Assembly: GCA_945867155.1 (NCBI GenBank)
Contig: CAMBHL010000002.1
Location: 248,001-312,000, forward strand
DNA from: an uncultured Eubacteriaceae bacterium
GTDB taxonomy: Bacteria > Bacillota > Clostridia > Eubacteriales > Eubacteriaceae
DNA: 64,000 nucleotides
Reading direction: 5' to 3'
Every line of letters begins with the position of its first letter. The first letter of the stretch is position 1. Below are positions 1-8,445 of the stretch, piece by piece. The position numbers were made by a program, and so were the translations under genes. The notes below the pieces were generated by a model. That model did not search any database. It was given only the letters and a program-made list of their open reading frames with translations, and was not told where the DNA came from.

Positions 1-1361
1 ACATCATCGAAATCGATGCGGCCTCCAACCGGGGTGTCGACGAAATCCGGGATATCCGTGAAAAAGTGAAATACCCGCCGACTTTGGGAAAGTATAAAGT
101 TTATATTATCGACGAAGTGCACATGCTGACCCGGGAAGCGTTCAACGCGCTGCTCAAAACCCTGGAAGAGCCGCCGGCACACGTCGTTTTCATTCTGGCA
201 ACCACAGAGCCGAACAAGCTGCCTATGACGATTTTATCGCGGTGCCAGCGTTTTGATATCCGGCCGATTGCCCAGCAGGCCATCGTCGACAGGATGCAGA
301 CCATTTTGGACGACATTCACGTCGACGTCGAAGAAGAAGCCCTGCAGTTTATCGCCACCCGGGGCGATCACTCGATGCGGGATGCCCTGAGCATTCTGGA
401 CCAGGTGATCGATTTGCGGGAAGACGGCAAACCCATCCTGTACGCCCAGGTGCTGGATTTTCTCGGAATGGCCGATCGGCCGACGATCCAGCGCCTCGCC
501 GGGGAGATGATCGGCGAAGACCCGGCAGCGGCCCTGACCATTCTTCAGGACTTGAAGGCCAAAGGACGCGACGCAGCGCTGATTCTGGATCAGCTGATCG
601 AAATGTTCCGCCAGATTCTTGTCGTTCAGTCTACAGGCGATGCGGCAAAGGGGATTCTCGGCATTGGAGACAATGATTTGGCCGGTTTGAGCCGCATCGC
701 AGAATGCGCTTCCAGCGGCCGGCTCTTTTCGATGATGGACATCCTGATCGCGGCCAAAGAAAAATTAAAATACAACGACATGGCAGAGGTCGTCTTGGAA
801 ATGACGGTGCTCAAGCTGTCCTCGAAGGCAGATGCTTTTGCCGTGCCGGTTCAGGAAAGCTCCGCTGCATCAAAAAAGCCCAGAAAAAGAAAAGCAGTGA
901 AAGTGCAGCCCCAGCCAGCGGCAACGCCAAAATCTGAAGCGGTGCCAGAACCTGAAATCGACGAGGCTTTGGAACAGGCGCCCCGTGTTTCAGAAAGCGT
1001 CCAGCCTGAACCCCAGGAACAGGCGGCTTCCGCCAAGGGCCTCAGCACATCGGCACTTCAAAAGAAGATGCTTCAAATTTTAGAACAAAAAACGCCGTTA
1101 GATGGTAAAATGTTTAAAAGCGGCAAACTGATTCAAAAGGGCCCGGGGCGTTATGAACTGTGCTTTTTTGATGACCCCGCCAATAAGATGGCTTTTGACC
1201 GGTGCATCCGTCAGGAAGCTGAACTGCAGACGCTGGCCCGGAAACTGTCCGGTGAGGACGTTCAGTTCAAAGTCAAAAGTGTAAAAAAAAACTTTGACGA
1301 CATGAATTTTACAGAAAAGACAGCCGCTATTATTGGAACCACTCCGATCGTTCAAAAATAA
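1..1361 (+). CDS. dnaX: DNA polymerase III subunit gamma/tau, 3' part (5' end outside window)
   Basis: This is the clamp-loader ATPase of the replisome, which loads the beta sliding clamp. The reading frame is open from base 3 with no start before it, so the gene begins upstream of the window. A GTG at 66 lies inside the conserved AAA+ core and is not the start. About 452 codons are visible. They show the Walker B segment IIDEVHML, the sensor motif LATTEPNKLP and the SRC arginine-finger motif (LSRCQRF), then domain III. A Lys/Pro/Glu-rich linker (about 870-1040) leads into a C-terminal tau-specific domain. ybaB and recR follow, the conserved dnaX-ybaB-recR order of Firmicutes. The Walker A and zinc-binding parts cannot be checked here. 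Identification is secure. Confidence 0.97.
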   Translation, partial: IIEIDAASNRGVDEIRDIREKVKYPPTLGKYKVYIIDEVHMLTREAFNALLKTLEEPPAHVVFILATTEPNKLPMTILSRCQRFDIRPIAQQAIVDRMQTILDDIHVDVEEEALQFIATRGDHSMRDALSILDQVIDLREDGKPILYAQVLDFLGMADRPTIQRLAGEMIGEDPAAALTILQDLKAKGRDAALILDQLIEMFRQILVVQSTGDAAKGILGIGDNDLAGLSRIAECASSGRLFSMMDILIAAKEKLKYNDMAEVVLEMTVLKLSSKADAFAVPVQESSAASKKPRKRKAVKVQPQPAATPKSEAVPEPEIDEALEQAPRVSESVQPEPQEQAASAKGLSTSALQKKMLQILEQKTPLDGKMFKSGKLIQKGPGRYELCFFDDPANKMAFDRCIRQEAELQTLARKLSGEDVQFKVKSVKKNFDDMNFTEKTAAIIGTTPIVQK

Positions 1362-1402
1362 CGGAGTTATTTCCAAAAATGAGTGAAGTCTTGATGTTAA
1401 AA

Positions 1403-1411
1403 TGTTATAAT
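1403..1411 (+). promoter_or_regulatory. candidate extended -10 promoter for ybaB-recR
   Basis: TG at 1403-1404, one base, then TATAAT at 1406-1411 form an extended -10 element 26 bases upstream of the ybaB start. No good -35 hexamer is visible at the right distance. It may give ybaB-recR its own transcription besides read-through from dnaX. Confidence 0.45.
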
Positions 1412-1437
1412 GAAAAGGAATATCAAAGGAGAAATTA

Positions 1438-1788
1438 ATGGGAAAAATGAAAAGACGCGCGCCAAGGGGTGGCGGCAAGATGAATCAGAAAAATATGATG
1501 AAACAGCTCCAGAAAATGCAGAGCGAAATGGCACAGGCTCAGGCAAACCTTGAGGAACAGGAAATTCAGGGAACAGCCGGCGGCGGTGCTGTGAGCGTCG
1601 TCATGGATGGGGCCAAAAGACTGAAGTCCGTACACATCGATCCGGACGTCATCGACGAAGACGATATTGAAATGCTGGAAGATCTCATCGTTGCTGCAGT
1701 GAATGAAGCCGGCGTTCAGGTCGACGCCATCACCAGCGATCAGATGGGAAAATTGACAAACGGCATCAATATTCCGGGGTTGTCCTGA
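1438..1788 (+). CDS. ybaB: YbaB/EbfC family nucleoid-associated protein
   Basis: A small (116 aa) DNA-binding protein of the YbaB/EbfC family, which binds DNA as a dimer and is associated with the nucleoid. The N-terminus is basic and Met/Gln-rich (KNMMKQLQKMQSEMAQAQ), the helical arm typical of the family. The core carries the usual G-rich turn (GTAGGGAVSV) and the IDPDVIDEDD region. The ATG at 1438 has a GGAG ribosome site about 9 bases upstream. It sits between dnaX and recR, its normal neighbours, and its stop codon directly abuts the recR start. N-terminal residues 1-15 (GKMKRRAPRGG) are more basic than in most homologues. Function in this species is inferred from family and context. Confidence 0.93.
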   Translation: MGKMKRRAPRGGGKMNQKNMMKQLQKMQSEMAQAQANLEEQEIQGTAGGGAVSVVMDGAKRLKSVHIDPDVIDEDDIEMLEDLIVAAVNEAGVQVDAITSDQMGKLTNGINIPGLS

Positions 1789-2388
1789 TTGAGCGTTTAT
1801 CCAGAATCCATCGACCGATTGGTCAGCGAACTGACGAAACTTCCCGGCATCGGCGAAAAGACGGCACAGCGCCTGGCTTTTCATTTGATCGATGCGCCCA
1901 GGGATGACATTACCGCTCTGGCACAGGCGCTGATTGCGGTAAAGGACAAAGTCCATCTGTGCCCGGTGTGTTTTTCGATTACGGATCAGCCGGTGTGCGA
2001 TATCTGTTCCGATCCGAACCGTGACCGCTCGACGATCTGCGTCGTGGAGCATACCCGGGATGTCTACGCGATCGAGCGCACCCGTGAATACAATGGGCTC
2101 TACCACGTTCTGCACGGCGTCATCTCGCCTTTAGAGGGCATCGGCCCCCAGGATATCCGGGCGCGGGAACTGATCAAGCGTTTAAATGATAAAGAAGTTA
2201 AAGAAGTGATTATGGCAACAAACCCGACACCGGAAGGCGAATCGACGGCGGTTTATCTGAGTAATCTGATTACGCCGGCCGGCATTCAGGTGACGCGCCT
2301 AGCAAAAGGCATTCCAATCGGCGCGGATGTAGAATATACAGATGAAGTGACATTGATCAAGGCTTTTGAAGGCCGCAAGAAAATATAA
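1789..2388 (+). CDS. recR: recombination protein RecR
   Basis: RecR (199 aa, normal length) helps RecF/RecO load RecA at gaps in damaged DNA. Visible parts are the N-terminal helix-hairpin-helix (LTKLPGIGEKTAQRLAFHL), the four-cysteine zinc finger (CPVC and CDIC) and the Toprim domain with VVEHTRDVYAIE. The start is TTG at 1789, immediately after the ybaB stop; starting there preserves the conserved N-terminal SVYPESIDRLV. Translational coupling with ybaB is likely because there is no gap and no separate strong ribosome site. All expected motifs are present. Confidence 0.96.
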   Translation: MSVYPESIDRLVSELTKLPGIGEKTAQRLAFHLIDAPRDDITALAQALIAVKDKVHLCPVCFSITDQPVCDICSDPNRDRSTICVVEHTRDVYAIERTREYNGLYHVLHGVISPLEGIGPQDIRARELIKRLNDKEVKEVIMATNPTPEGESTAVYLSNLITPAGIQVTRLAKGIPIGADVEYTDEVTLIKAFEGRKKI

Positions 2389-2411
2389 AATCAATAATGG
2401 AGGTTCATGAA

Positions 2412-4148
2412 ATGATAAAGGAAGGCATTCAGGCATCTTCGGGGATAGCGATTGCTCAGGCGGTGGTTTACGTCAAGCAGGAACTCACCGCAGAGAAAAA
2501 GAGCATCGACGACGTTCAGGGCGAATGCGGCCGTTTCAGTCAGGCTGTCGAAAAAAGCAAACAGCAGCTGGCAACCTTGAAGGAAAAAACGGCAAGCGAA
2601 ATGAGTGAAGAAGAAGCGGCAATTTTCGATGCACACAGCATGTTCCTTGAAGATCCGGAATTTGTCGGCGCCATTGAACAATCGATCAAAAACGATCACA
2701 TCAATGCCGAAGCCGCGACTCAGGCAGCGGTCGATCAGTTCTATGCCATGTTCCAGGCGATGGACGATCCGTATTTTAAAGGCCGCGCTGCGGATATTCA
2801 GGACGTGGGCAACCGTCTGCTGCGCAATCTGATGGGCATTGAAATCATGGACATTTCCCACTTGGATCACGACGTGATTCTCGTCGCCAAAGATCTGGCG
2901 CCGTCTGATACGGCGACGATGGACAAAGTGCACGTCAAAGGTTTTGCGACGGATGTGGGCAGCCGGACCTCCCATACGGCCATCATGGCGAGAAGCTTAG
3001 AAATTCCTGCGGTTCTGGGGCTTGAAGATATCACTGAAACGACGAAAAACGGCGAAATCCTTATCGTCGACGGCATCACGGGCAGCGTGATCGTCGATCC
3101 GACCGAAGAAGAACTGAAGGCCTATCAGCAGAAAAAAGAAAAATACGACGCCTATATGGCAGAACTCGCAAAACTGAGAGATCAGGAAGCCGTGACCACC
3201 GACGGCCACAAAGTCAAAGTCGTGGCCAACATCGGCAACCCCAAAGATGTCGACGGGGTGGTGCGCAACGGCGGCAAGGGCATCGGGCTGTACAGAAGCG
3301 AATTTTTGTACATGAATTCCGATGAAATGCCTGATGAAAACAAACAGTTCGCTGCTTACAAAACCGTCATCGAACAGTTTAAAGACGGCGACGGTGTGAT
3401 CATCCGTACGTTGGATATCGGCGGCGATAAAAAACTGCCGTACCTGCCGCTGGAAGACGAAATGAATCCGTTTTTGGGGCTGCGGGCCATCCGTCTCTGC
3501 CTCTCGAAACCGGATTTGTTCAAGACCCAGCTTCGGGCGATTTTGAGAGCGTCGGCCTTTGGCAAAACCCGGATCATGTTCCCGATGATCGGCAATGTCG
3601 ATGAAGTGCGTCAGGCCAAAGCCATTTTGAAGACCTGCATGCAGGAACTGGACGCAGAAGGCGTGGACTACGACCATCAAATTGAAGTCGGGATCATGGT
3701 TGAAATTCCTTCAGCGGCCATTACAGCAGACATTATTTCGGATGAAGTCGCCTTTTTCTCAATCGGGACCAATGATTTGTGCCAGTACACCCTGGCGGTT
3801 GACCGGATGAATCAGAATGTGTCTTATCTGTACGATCCCCTGCATCCTGCCATCTTGCGGCTGGTTCAGAATGTCATTGTACAGTCTCATAAAAAAGCGG
3901 GCAAGTTCACTGGCATGTGCGGAGAAATGGCAGGGGATCCTGTGGCGACGCTCATTCTCTTAGGGCTCGGACTGGACGAATTCTCAATGAGTGCCTCTTC
4001 GATTCCGCAGGTGAAAAAGATCATTCGTTCCGTGAGCTACAAACAGGCGCAGGAAATTGCAAATAAAGCCATGACCATGTCCACAGGAAAGGAAATCCGT
4101 CAATATGTCCAGGATACGCTGAATCAGCTGGGCATTGAAGTGATGTAA
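2412..4148 (+). CDS. ptsI: PTS enzyme I (phosphoenolpyruvate-protein phosphotransferase)
   Basis: Cytoplasmic enzyme I takes phosphate from phosphoenolpyruvate and passes it to HPr, feeding all PTS sugar transporters. Length is 578 aa, as usual. The phosphorylated histidine lies in GSRTSHTAIMAR at residue 188. The PEP-binding domain shows GLYRSEFLYM, the metal-binding region LDIGGDKK, and the active-site Cys in GMCGEMAGDP. An in-frame ATG at 2397 exists, but a GGAGG at 2399-2403 lies inside that extension and 8 bases before ATG 2412, so 2412 is the better start. ptsH follows 18 bases downstream. The order ptsI then ptsH is the reverse of the common ptsHI order. No PTS sugar permease is in the window. 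Confidence 0.96.
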   Translation: MIKEGIQASSGIAIAQAVVYVKQELTAEKKSIDDVQGECGRFSQAVEKSKQQLATLKEKTASEMSEEEAAIFDAHSMFLEDPEFVGAIEQSIKNDHINAEAATQAAVDQFYAMFQAMDDPYFKGRAADIQDVGNRLLRNLMGIEIMDISHLDHDVILVAKDLAPSDTATMDKVHVKGFATDVGSRTSHTAIMARSLEIPAVLGLEDITETTKNGEILIVDGITGSVIVDPTEEELKAYQQKKEKYDAYMAELAKLRDQEAVTTDGHKVKVVANIGNPKDVDGVVRNGGKGIGLYRSEFLYMNSDEMPDENKQFAAYKTVIEQFKDGDGVIIRTLDIGGDKKLPYLPLEDEMNPFLGLRAIRLCLSKPDLFKTQLRAILRASAFGKTRIMFPMIGNVDEVRQAKAILKTCMQELDAEGVDYDHQIEVGIMVEIPSAAITADIISDEVAFFSIGTNDLCQYTLAVDRMNQNVSYLYDPLHPAILRLVQNVIVQSHKKAGKFTGMCGEMAGDPVATLILLGLGLDEFSMSASSIPQVKKIIRSVSYKQAQEIANKAMTMSTGKEIRQYVQDTLNQLGIEVM

Positions 4149-4166
4149 ACAAAGGGGGAAAACAGG

Positions 4167-4436
4167 ATGAAACGGCAACAGGTAACCGTAACGAATAAAG
4201 CAGGACTTCACGCGCGGGCGGCATCGATCTTTGTATCAGAAGCCGGCAAGTATGAATCGGATATCGACGTCATTTACGGTGAAACACGCCTTAACGCGAA
4301 AAGTATTATGGGCTTGATGTCAGGCGGCATCGGTCAGGGTGCGACCATTGTCATTGAAGCCAACGGCGACGACGAAGAAGAAGCCGTCGACAGTCTGGTC
4401 GCATTGATCGAAAGCGGATTTGACGAAGAAGACTAA
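4167..4436 (+). CDS. ptsH: phosphocarrier protein HPr
   Basis: HPr (89 aa) relays phosphate from enzyme I to sugar-specific EII proteins. The active histidine is His15 in NKAGLHARAA. The regulatory serine is Ser46 in NAKSIMGLMS, the site of HPr kinase in Gram-positive bacteria; this implies CcpA-type catabolite control in this organism, although hprK and ccpA are not in the window. The ATG at 4167 is preceded by AAAGGGGG-like purines. It is probably cotranscribed with ptsI. The C-terminus is unusually acidic (DDEEEAVDSL). Confidence 0.96.
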   Translation: MKRQQVTVTNKAGLHARAASIFVSEAGKYESDIDVIYGETRLNAKSIMGLMSGGIGQGATIVIEANGDDEEEAVDSLVALIESGFDEED

Positions 4437-4483
4437 TCGGCCGGCCATTTGGCAGAATGAAATCAAATAAAGGAGGGTTTACC

Positions 4484-4840
4484 ATGTCAAGCAAAGAATC
4501 TTATTTTATCGGCGGAATTTTCGCAGGTGCCGTTATCGGCGCAGCAGCGGCGCTGCTCCTTGCCCCGTCTACAGGTGACGATTTGAGAGCGAGTATTGCA
4601 AGCGGCGCTCGGGAAACCTGGGACGATCTCCAAGATCAGATCAAGGAATACGGGCACAGCTTAAAGAGTCAGATTCAGGATGCGACAGATACCCTGACGG
4701 ACCGGGTCAATCAATACCGCAGTGAAATCGAAGACAAGATCGATGATATTGAAGATGATATCGACGACTTCGAAGCCATGTACGAAGATGAAGAAGACGA
4801 TGCAGAAGAAGCGCCGTCTGAAGAAGAGGTGGATGCATGA
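4484..4840 (+). CDS. YtxH domain-containing small membrane protein
   Basis: A 118 aa protein with one N-terminal hydrophobic, Gly/Ala-rich segment (residues about 8-28, GGIFAGAVIGAAAALLLAP) followed by a long charged helical region that ends in an Asp/Glu-rich tail. This is the YtxH layout, known mainly as stress-associated proteins of unknown molecular function. I chose ATG 4484 because AGGAGG lies at 4471-4476; an upstream in-frame ATG at 4457 would place this ribosome site inside the gene. The stop overlaps the start of the next gene (ATGA at 4837-4840), so the two are translationally coupled. In Bacilli ytxH and a DUF948 gene (ytxG) are also paired. Confidence 0.85.
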   Translation: MSSKESYFIGGIFAGAVIGAAAALLLAPSTGDDLRASIASGARETWDDLQDQIKEYGHSLKSQIQDATDTLTDRVNQYRSEIEDKIDDIEDDIDDFEAMYEDEEDDAEEAPSEEEVDA

Positions 4841-5175
4841 ATCAGATGATTCCGCTGTCGGCGGTATTCTGGATTATCATTGCCATTGCGATCCTGTTTT
4901 TGGTTTTTCATTTAGTGGCGCTGTTAAGCGAAACGAAAAAAACCATGGAAAAAATCAACGCGCTTTTGGACGATAATTCGGAAAAAATCACGAACATTAT
5001 CGACAATGCCGATTCGATGGTTACCGATGCGAAGACATCCGTGGATACGGTCAAGGACGAAGTGATTGTACCCCTGGGCGAGGTTCTCGGAAAAGTGCAG
5101 CGCATTTTCGGAAAGGGCAGCAAAAAACGCCCGGGCCGTCTGATCGGGAGAAAAAAGAAACAGCCTAAAGCATAA
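4837..5175 (+). CDS. DUF948-like (YtxG-type) single-pass membrane protein
   Basis: This 112 aa protein has one N-terminal membrane helix (about residues 6-32, VFWIIIAIAILFLVFHLVAL), then an amphipathic region with repeated Asp/Asn/Lys heptads (residues 35-80) and a strongly basic C-terminus (KKRPGRLIGRKKKQ). This matches the DUF948/YtxG pattern; the call rests on layout and the YtxH neighbour more than on a sharp motif. It overlaps ytxH by 4 bases, and a terminator follows at 5193. Confidence 0.7.
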   Translation: MNQMIPLSAVFWIIIAIAILFLVFHLVALLSETKKTMEKINALLDDNSEKITNIIDNADSMVTDAKTSVDTVKDEVIVPLGEVLGKVQRIFGKGSKKRPGRLIGRKKKQPKA

Positions 5176-5192
5176 TCCAAACCGTTGCAATC

Positions 5193-5221
5193 AAAAGAGC
5201 CGTGTCAGCGGCTCTTTTTTT
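5193..5221 (+). terminator. Rho-independent terminator after ytxH-ytxG
   Basis: A perfect 10-base stem (AAAAGAGCCG / CGGCTCTTTT) with a 6-base loop is followed by a T-run. Confidence 0.9.
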
Positions 5222-5259
5222 CTTTTGCATATCCTTTACATTTTTGAAAGCTTTACAGG

Positions 5260-5288
5260 TTGAAAACAATCACAATATTGGTTAAAAT
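5260..5288 (+). promoter_or_regulatory. sigma-A type promoter for the EF-G gene
   Basis: TTGAAA at 5260-5265 and TAAAAT at 5283-5288 are separated by 17 bases, 42 bases upstream of the EF-G start, and lie just after a terminator. Confidence 0.7.
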
Positions 5289-5330
5289 TAAAGAAATAGA
5301 CTTAACTTAAAAGTTTTCAGGAGGAAGATT

Positions 5331-7460
5331 ATGAAAAATTATCCGACAAAAAACATTCGCAACATTTTACTTCTTGGTCACGGCGGAAGCGGTAAAACGA
5401 CGCTCGTCGAAGCGATGGCTTTTAATGCAGGGGCAGTAGACCGTATCGGGCGCATCGACGAAGGCAATACCCTTTCGGATTTTGATGATGAAGAAAAGAG
5501 AAGAATGTTTTCAATTTCTTCCTCAGTGATCCCAATTGAATACGGCGGGCATAAAATCAATATTATAGACGCGCCGGGCTACTTTGACTTCGTAGGGGAA
5601 TCGGCGGCGGCTCTCGAAGTCGCCGATGCCGTTATCATTGTCGTCGATGCCCTTGCCGGCGTCCAGGTCGGCACGGAAAAGGCGATCGACATGCTGAAAA
5701 AAGCCCAGATCCCGGCTTTTATTGTGGTCAACAAAATCGACCGGGAAAATGCAAAAATCAGCAAAGTTGTCGAAGAACTGAAGGCTTCCTTCGGCAACAA
5801 AGTCGTCCCGTTTATTCAGCCCTGGGGCGAAGGCAGCGAAATGCGCGGCGTCGTCAACATCGTCGACATGACCGGGCGGGAAAGAAAAGACAACCGTTGT
5901 TTTGATGCGGAAGTTCCGGCAGAATTGATCAAGGTTCTGGAACCTTACCGCGAAATGATCATGGAATCGGTGGCCCAGACATCAGAAGATCTCATGGAAA
6001 AATACTTCGACGGCGAAGAACTGACCACGGAAGAAATTCACCACGGGCTCAGACAAGGGGTGCTTGAAGGCGATCTGGTGCCGGTGATGGCCATGTCTGC
6101 CACCCAGAATATTGGGGTTGAAACCCTTGAAAATATGATCATCGACTACCTGCCGTCTCCAGATGAAGGCCGGGATGCAGTGGGCACCGATCCGAGAGAT
6201 TCCAAGGAAATCGAACGTCCGATCTCTGAAGAAGCACCTTTCTCAGCACGGGTTTTCAAAACCATTATCGACCCCTTCGTGGGCAAACTGTCGGTTTTCA
6301 AAGTGATGAGCGGCATCCTGAGCAACGAAACGGAAATCATTGACGCGAATCAGGATACTAAGGCAAAAGTCAACCATATTTATGTCCTACGGGGCAACAA
6401 ACAGATTGAAGTGGACAGCTTAGGCGCTGGGGATATTGGGGCGTTCAGCAAATTGACCGATGTGAAGACTGGGGATACCCTGTGCGATCCGGCCGATCCG
6501 ATCCTCTATCCGCCGATTAATTTCCCGAAACCGGTCATTTCGATGGCCATCGATGCCAAGGATAAAGGCAGCATTGACAAGCTCTCCACAGGACTGCACC
6601 GCCTTATTGAAGAAGACCCGACCATTACGGTGACACGCAACAACGAAACCAAACAGACAGTGATTTCGGGCATTGGCGAAATGCAGCTGGAAATCATCAG
6701 CAACAAATTAAAACAAAAATTCGATGTGGATGTGGAATTGTCGCCGATGAAGGTGCCTTACCGGGAAACAATCAAGAAGAGCGCTGACGCAGAAGGCAAA
6801 CACAAGAAGCAGTCCGGCGGCAGTGGCCAGTACGGGCACGTTTTTGTCAAATTTGAACCCATGCCGGATCCCAATGACGATTTCCGCTTTGTCGATAAAG
6901 TCGTCGGCGGCGCAGTGCCCCGCAACTTCATCCCGGCCGTTGAAAAGGGTCTGGAAGACTGCATGCAGCACGGGGTTCTCGCAGGCTATCCGGTAACCGG
7001 TGTTCAGGCGACCTTGTACGATGGCTCTTATCACCCGGTCGATTCCGATGAAATGTCCTTTAAAATGGCCGCCGCCCTGGCCTACAAGGAAGGGATGAAA
7101 AAGGCGAATCCGGTCATTCTCGAACCGATTTACAGCCTGAAAATCACCGTTCCCGAAGAATACATGGGCGATGTCATGGGCGACCTCAACAAGAAGCGCG
7201 GCCGCATCATGGGGATGGAACCTGCCGTTGACGGCGAACAGGTCATCACCGCTGAAGCGCCTTTATCGGAATTGGAAAAATACGCAACCGAGCTGCGCTC
7301 CATGACCCAAGCGCGGGGGTCCTTTGAAATGGCCTTTGCCCGCTATGAAGAAGCGCCGGCAGCCATTGGCGAAAAAGTCATCGCAGATGCCAACGGCGGC
7401 GCGCCGGAAGAAAAGAGCACCAAAAAAGAAAAGGGCAAGAAAGACAAGAAGAAGAAATAA
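5331..7460 (+). CDS. FusA2-type elongation factor G paralogue
   Basis: A 709 aa translational GTPase with the EF-G domain order: G domain, domain II, III, IV and V. The P-loop is GHGGSGKTT (residues 16-24) and the G4 motif is VNKID. The G3 motif reads DAPGY (residues 80-84) where translocating EF-G has DTPGH, so the catalytic His is replaced by Tyr. The switch I region also lacks the RGITI consensus. These changes are typical of the EF-G-like FusA2 branch, whose role is less clear than that of FusA and may be ribosome-state or stress related. The C-terminus ends in a Lys-rich tail (KKEKGKKDKKKK). The gene stands alone between a promoter and a terminator, not in the str operon (rpsL-rpsG-fusA-tuf), which fits a second copy. 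Confidence 0.88.
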   Translation: MKNYPTKNIRNILLLGHGGSGKTTLVEAMAFNAGAVDRIGRIDEGNTLSDFDDEEKRRMFSISSSVIPIEYGGHKINIIDAPGYFDFVGESAAALEVADAVIIVVDALAGVQVGTEKAIDMLKKAQIPAFIVVNKIDRENAKISKVVEELKASFGNKVVPFIQPWGEGSEMRGVVNIVDMTGRERKDNRCFDAEVPAELIKVLEPYREMIMESVAQTSEDLMEKYFDGEELTTEEIHHGLRQGVLEGDLVPVMAMSATQNIGVETLENMIIDYLPSPDEGRDAVGTDPRDSKEIERPISEEAPFSARVFKTIIDPFVGKLSVFKVMSGILSNETEIIDANQDTKAKVNHIYVLRGNKQIEVDSLGAGDIGAFSKLTDVKTGDTLCDPADPILYPPINFPKPVISMAIDAKDKGSIDKLSTGLHRLIEEDPTITVTRNNETKQTVISGIGEMQLEIISNKLKQKFDVDVELSPMKVPYRETIKKSADAEGKHKKQSGGSGQYGHVFVKFEPMPDPNDDFRFVDKVVGGAVPRNFIPAVEKGLEDCMQHGVLAGYPVTGVQATLYDGSYHPVDSDEMSFKMAAALAYKEGMKKANPVILEPIYSLKITVPEEYMGDVMGDLNKKRGRIMGMEPAVDGEQVITAEAPLSELEKYATELRSMTQARGSFEMAFARYEEAPAAIGEKVIADANGGAPEEKSTKKEKGKKDKKKK

Positions 7461-7471
7461 GATTAATATTC

Positions 7472-7508
7472 AAAAGAGAATCTTCGCATTACGAAGATTC
7501 TCTTTTTT
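7472..7508 (+). terminator. Rho-independent terminator after the EF-G gene
   Basis: A perfect 15-base stem (left arm starts AAAAGAGAATC) with loop CATTA is followed by T's. The next gene begins 14 bases later, so some read-through into the protease gene is possible. Confidence 0.92.
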
Positions 7509-7522
7509 TAAGGAGGACGGAC

Positions 7523-8383
7523 ATGGGAAAAATCATTCGACGCGGTTTTCAAAAACATCCCGCAGCGTGGGCTGTTTTTTATTTTATGTGGGTGCTGTCG
7601 CTGTTTATAATTCTGGGAAGCCTTAATCCCCGAAGTCTGGCAGCAGGCGTAATTTTGCGCTTTGCCCTTGGCGCTGGCATTTTGTACGGGCTGTACAAAG
7701 TCTTTCGATGGACGCCAAAAGCCCTCGGATTTTCGACAAAAGGCCTGTTCACCGCCCTGCGGCTGTATTGGATCGAATGGCTCAAAATGGTGGCCTTTTT
7801 GTCGGTTCTCATCGTGTCCTTGCATCCCCAGTACGCCCAGGTTCTGCACATCAGCACGCCGCCGGCCACCCTGGCGAAAATTGCCCGGAATCTTAGACAG
7901 ATGACGGATGCCAAAAAGATGGCAGTCTGTGCTTTCAGCCTGTCCGTCGGTTTTTATGAAGAAATTTTTATGAGAGTCGGGATGGTGAGCCAGCTGCGGC
8001 TGGCTTTCCCTGACAGTCCCCGTTCGGCCTGGCGCATTGCCTTGATCAGCGGGGCGCTTTTTGCGAGCCTCCATTGGATCAATCTCGGCGCTCAGTCTTT
8101 GAGCCTGACAGCGATGCAGGTCATTCAGGCTTTTGGAACCGGGGTACTCTGGGGTGCCATTTACTGGCGCAGCGGCAACATGGTGGTGCCAATCGTCGGA
8201 CACACCCTCAACGATGTGCTCATCCTCCTCGCAATCGCAGGCTCGTCGCCGGCGGTTTCGGCCAGCTTTCAAAGCACGCTGACTGTAATGGCAGTGGATC
8301 TTTTCTTAACCGCTGTTTATCTGCGGCCGAAAAAGGCCGTCTCAAGTGGCATTCAAACGCCTTTATGTTATAATAAAAAATAA
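7523..8383 (+). CDS. CPBP family intramembrane glutamic endopeptidase
   Basis: A 286 aa polytopic membrane protein with the three motifs of the CPBP (CAAX protease and bacteriocin-processing) family: EEIFMR with Glu146, Glu147 and Arg151, FASLHW with His184, and HTLNDV with His227 and Asn230. Family members cleave prenylated or other membrane-bound substrates, and several are bacteriocin immunity proteins. About seven hydrophobic segments are visible. AGGAGG lies 9 bases before the ATG. No bacteriocin-like peptide gene is adjacent, so a housekeeping role is as likely. Substrate unknown. Confidence 0.88.
   Translation: MGKIIRRGFQKHPAAWAVFYFMWVLSLFIILGSLNPRSLAAGVILRFALGAGILYGLYKVFRWTPKALGFSTKGLFTALRLYWIEWLKMVAFLSVLIVSLHPQYAQVLHISTPPATLAKIARNLRQMTDAKKMAVCAFSLSVGFYEEIFMRVGMVSQLRLAFPDSPRSAWRIALISGALFASLHWINLGAQSLSLTAMQVIQAFGTGVLWGAIYWRSGNMVVPIVGHTLNDVLILLAIAGSSPAVSASFQSTLTVMAVDLFLTAVYLRPKKAVSSGIQTPLCYNKK
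8366..8374 (+). promoter_or_regulatory. candidate extended -10 promoter for ppx
   Basis: TG at 8366-8367 and TATAAT at 8369-8374 lie inside the last codons of the protease gene, 72 bases before ppx. No clear -35 is seen. Confidence 0.4.
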
Positions 8384-8445
8384 GCAGGAATCGTCATATA
8401 TCATATTTAAATAAAGATCTCAATACAGACAGAAGGGAAAATGAA

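Noticed and set aside
66..1361. GTG at 66 as the start of dnaX
   Set aside because: The same frame is open and conserved upstream (bases 3-65 read as typical DnaX sequence), so the gene begins before the window.
1435..3680. Long antisense frames opposite ybaB-recR and ptsI
   Set aside because: Composition is that of shadow frames, and the plus-strand genes are conserved and complete.
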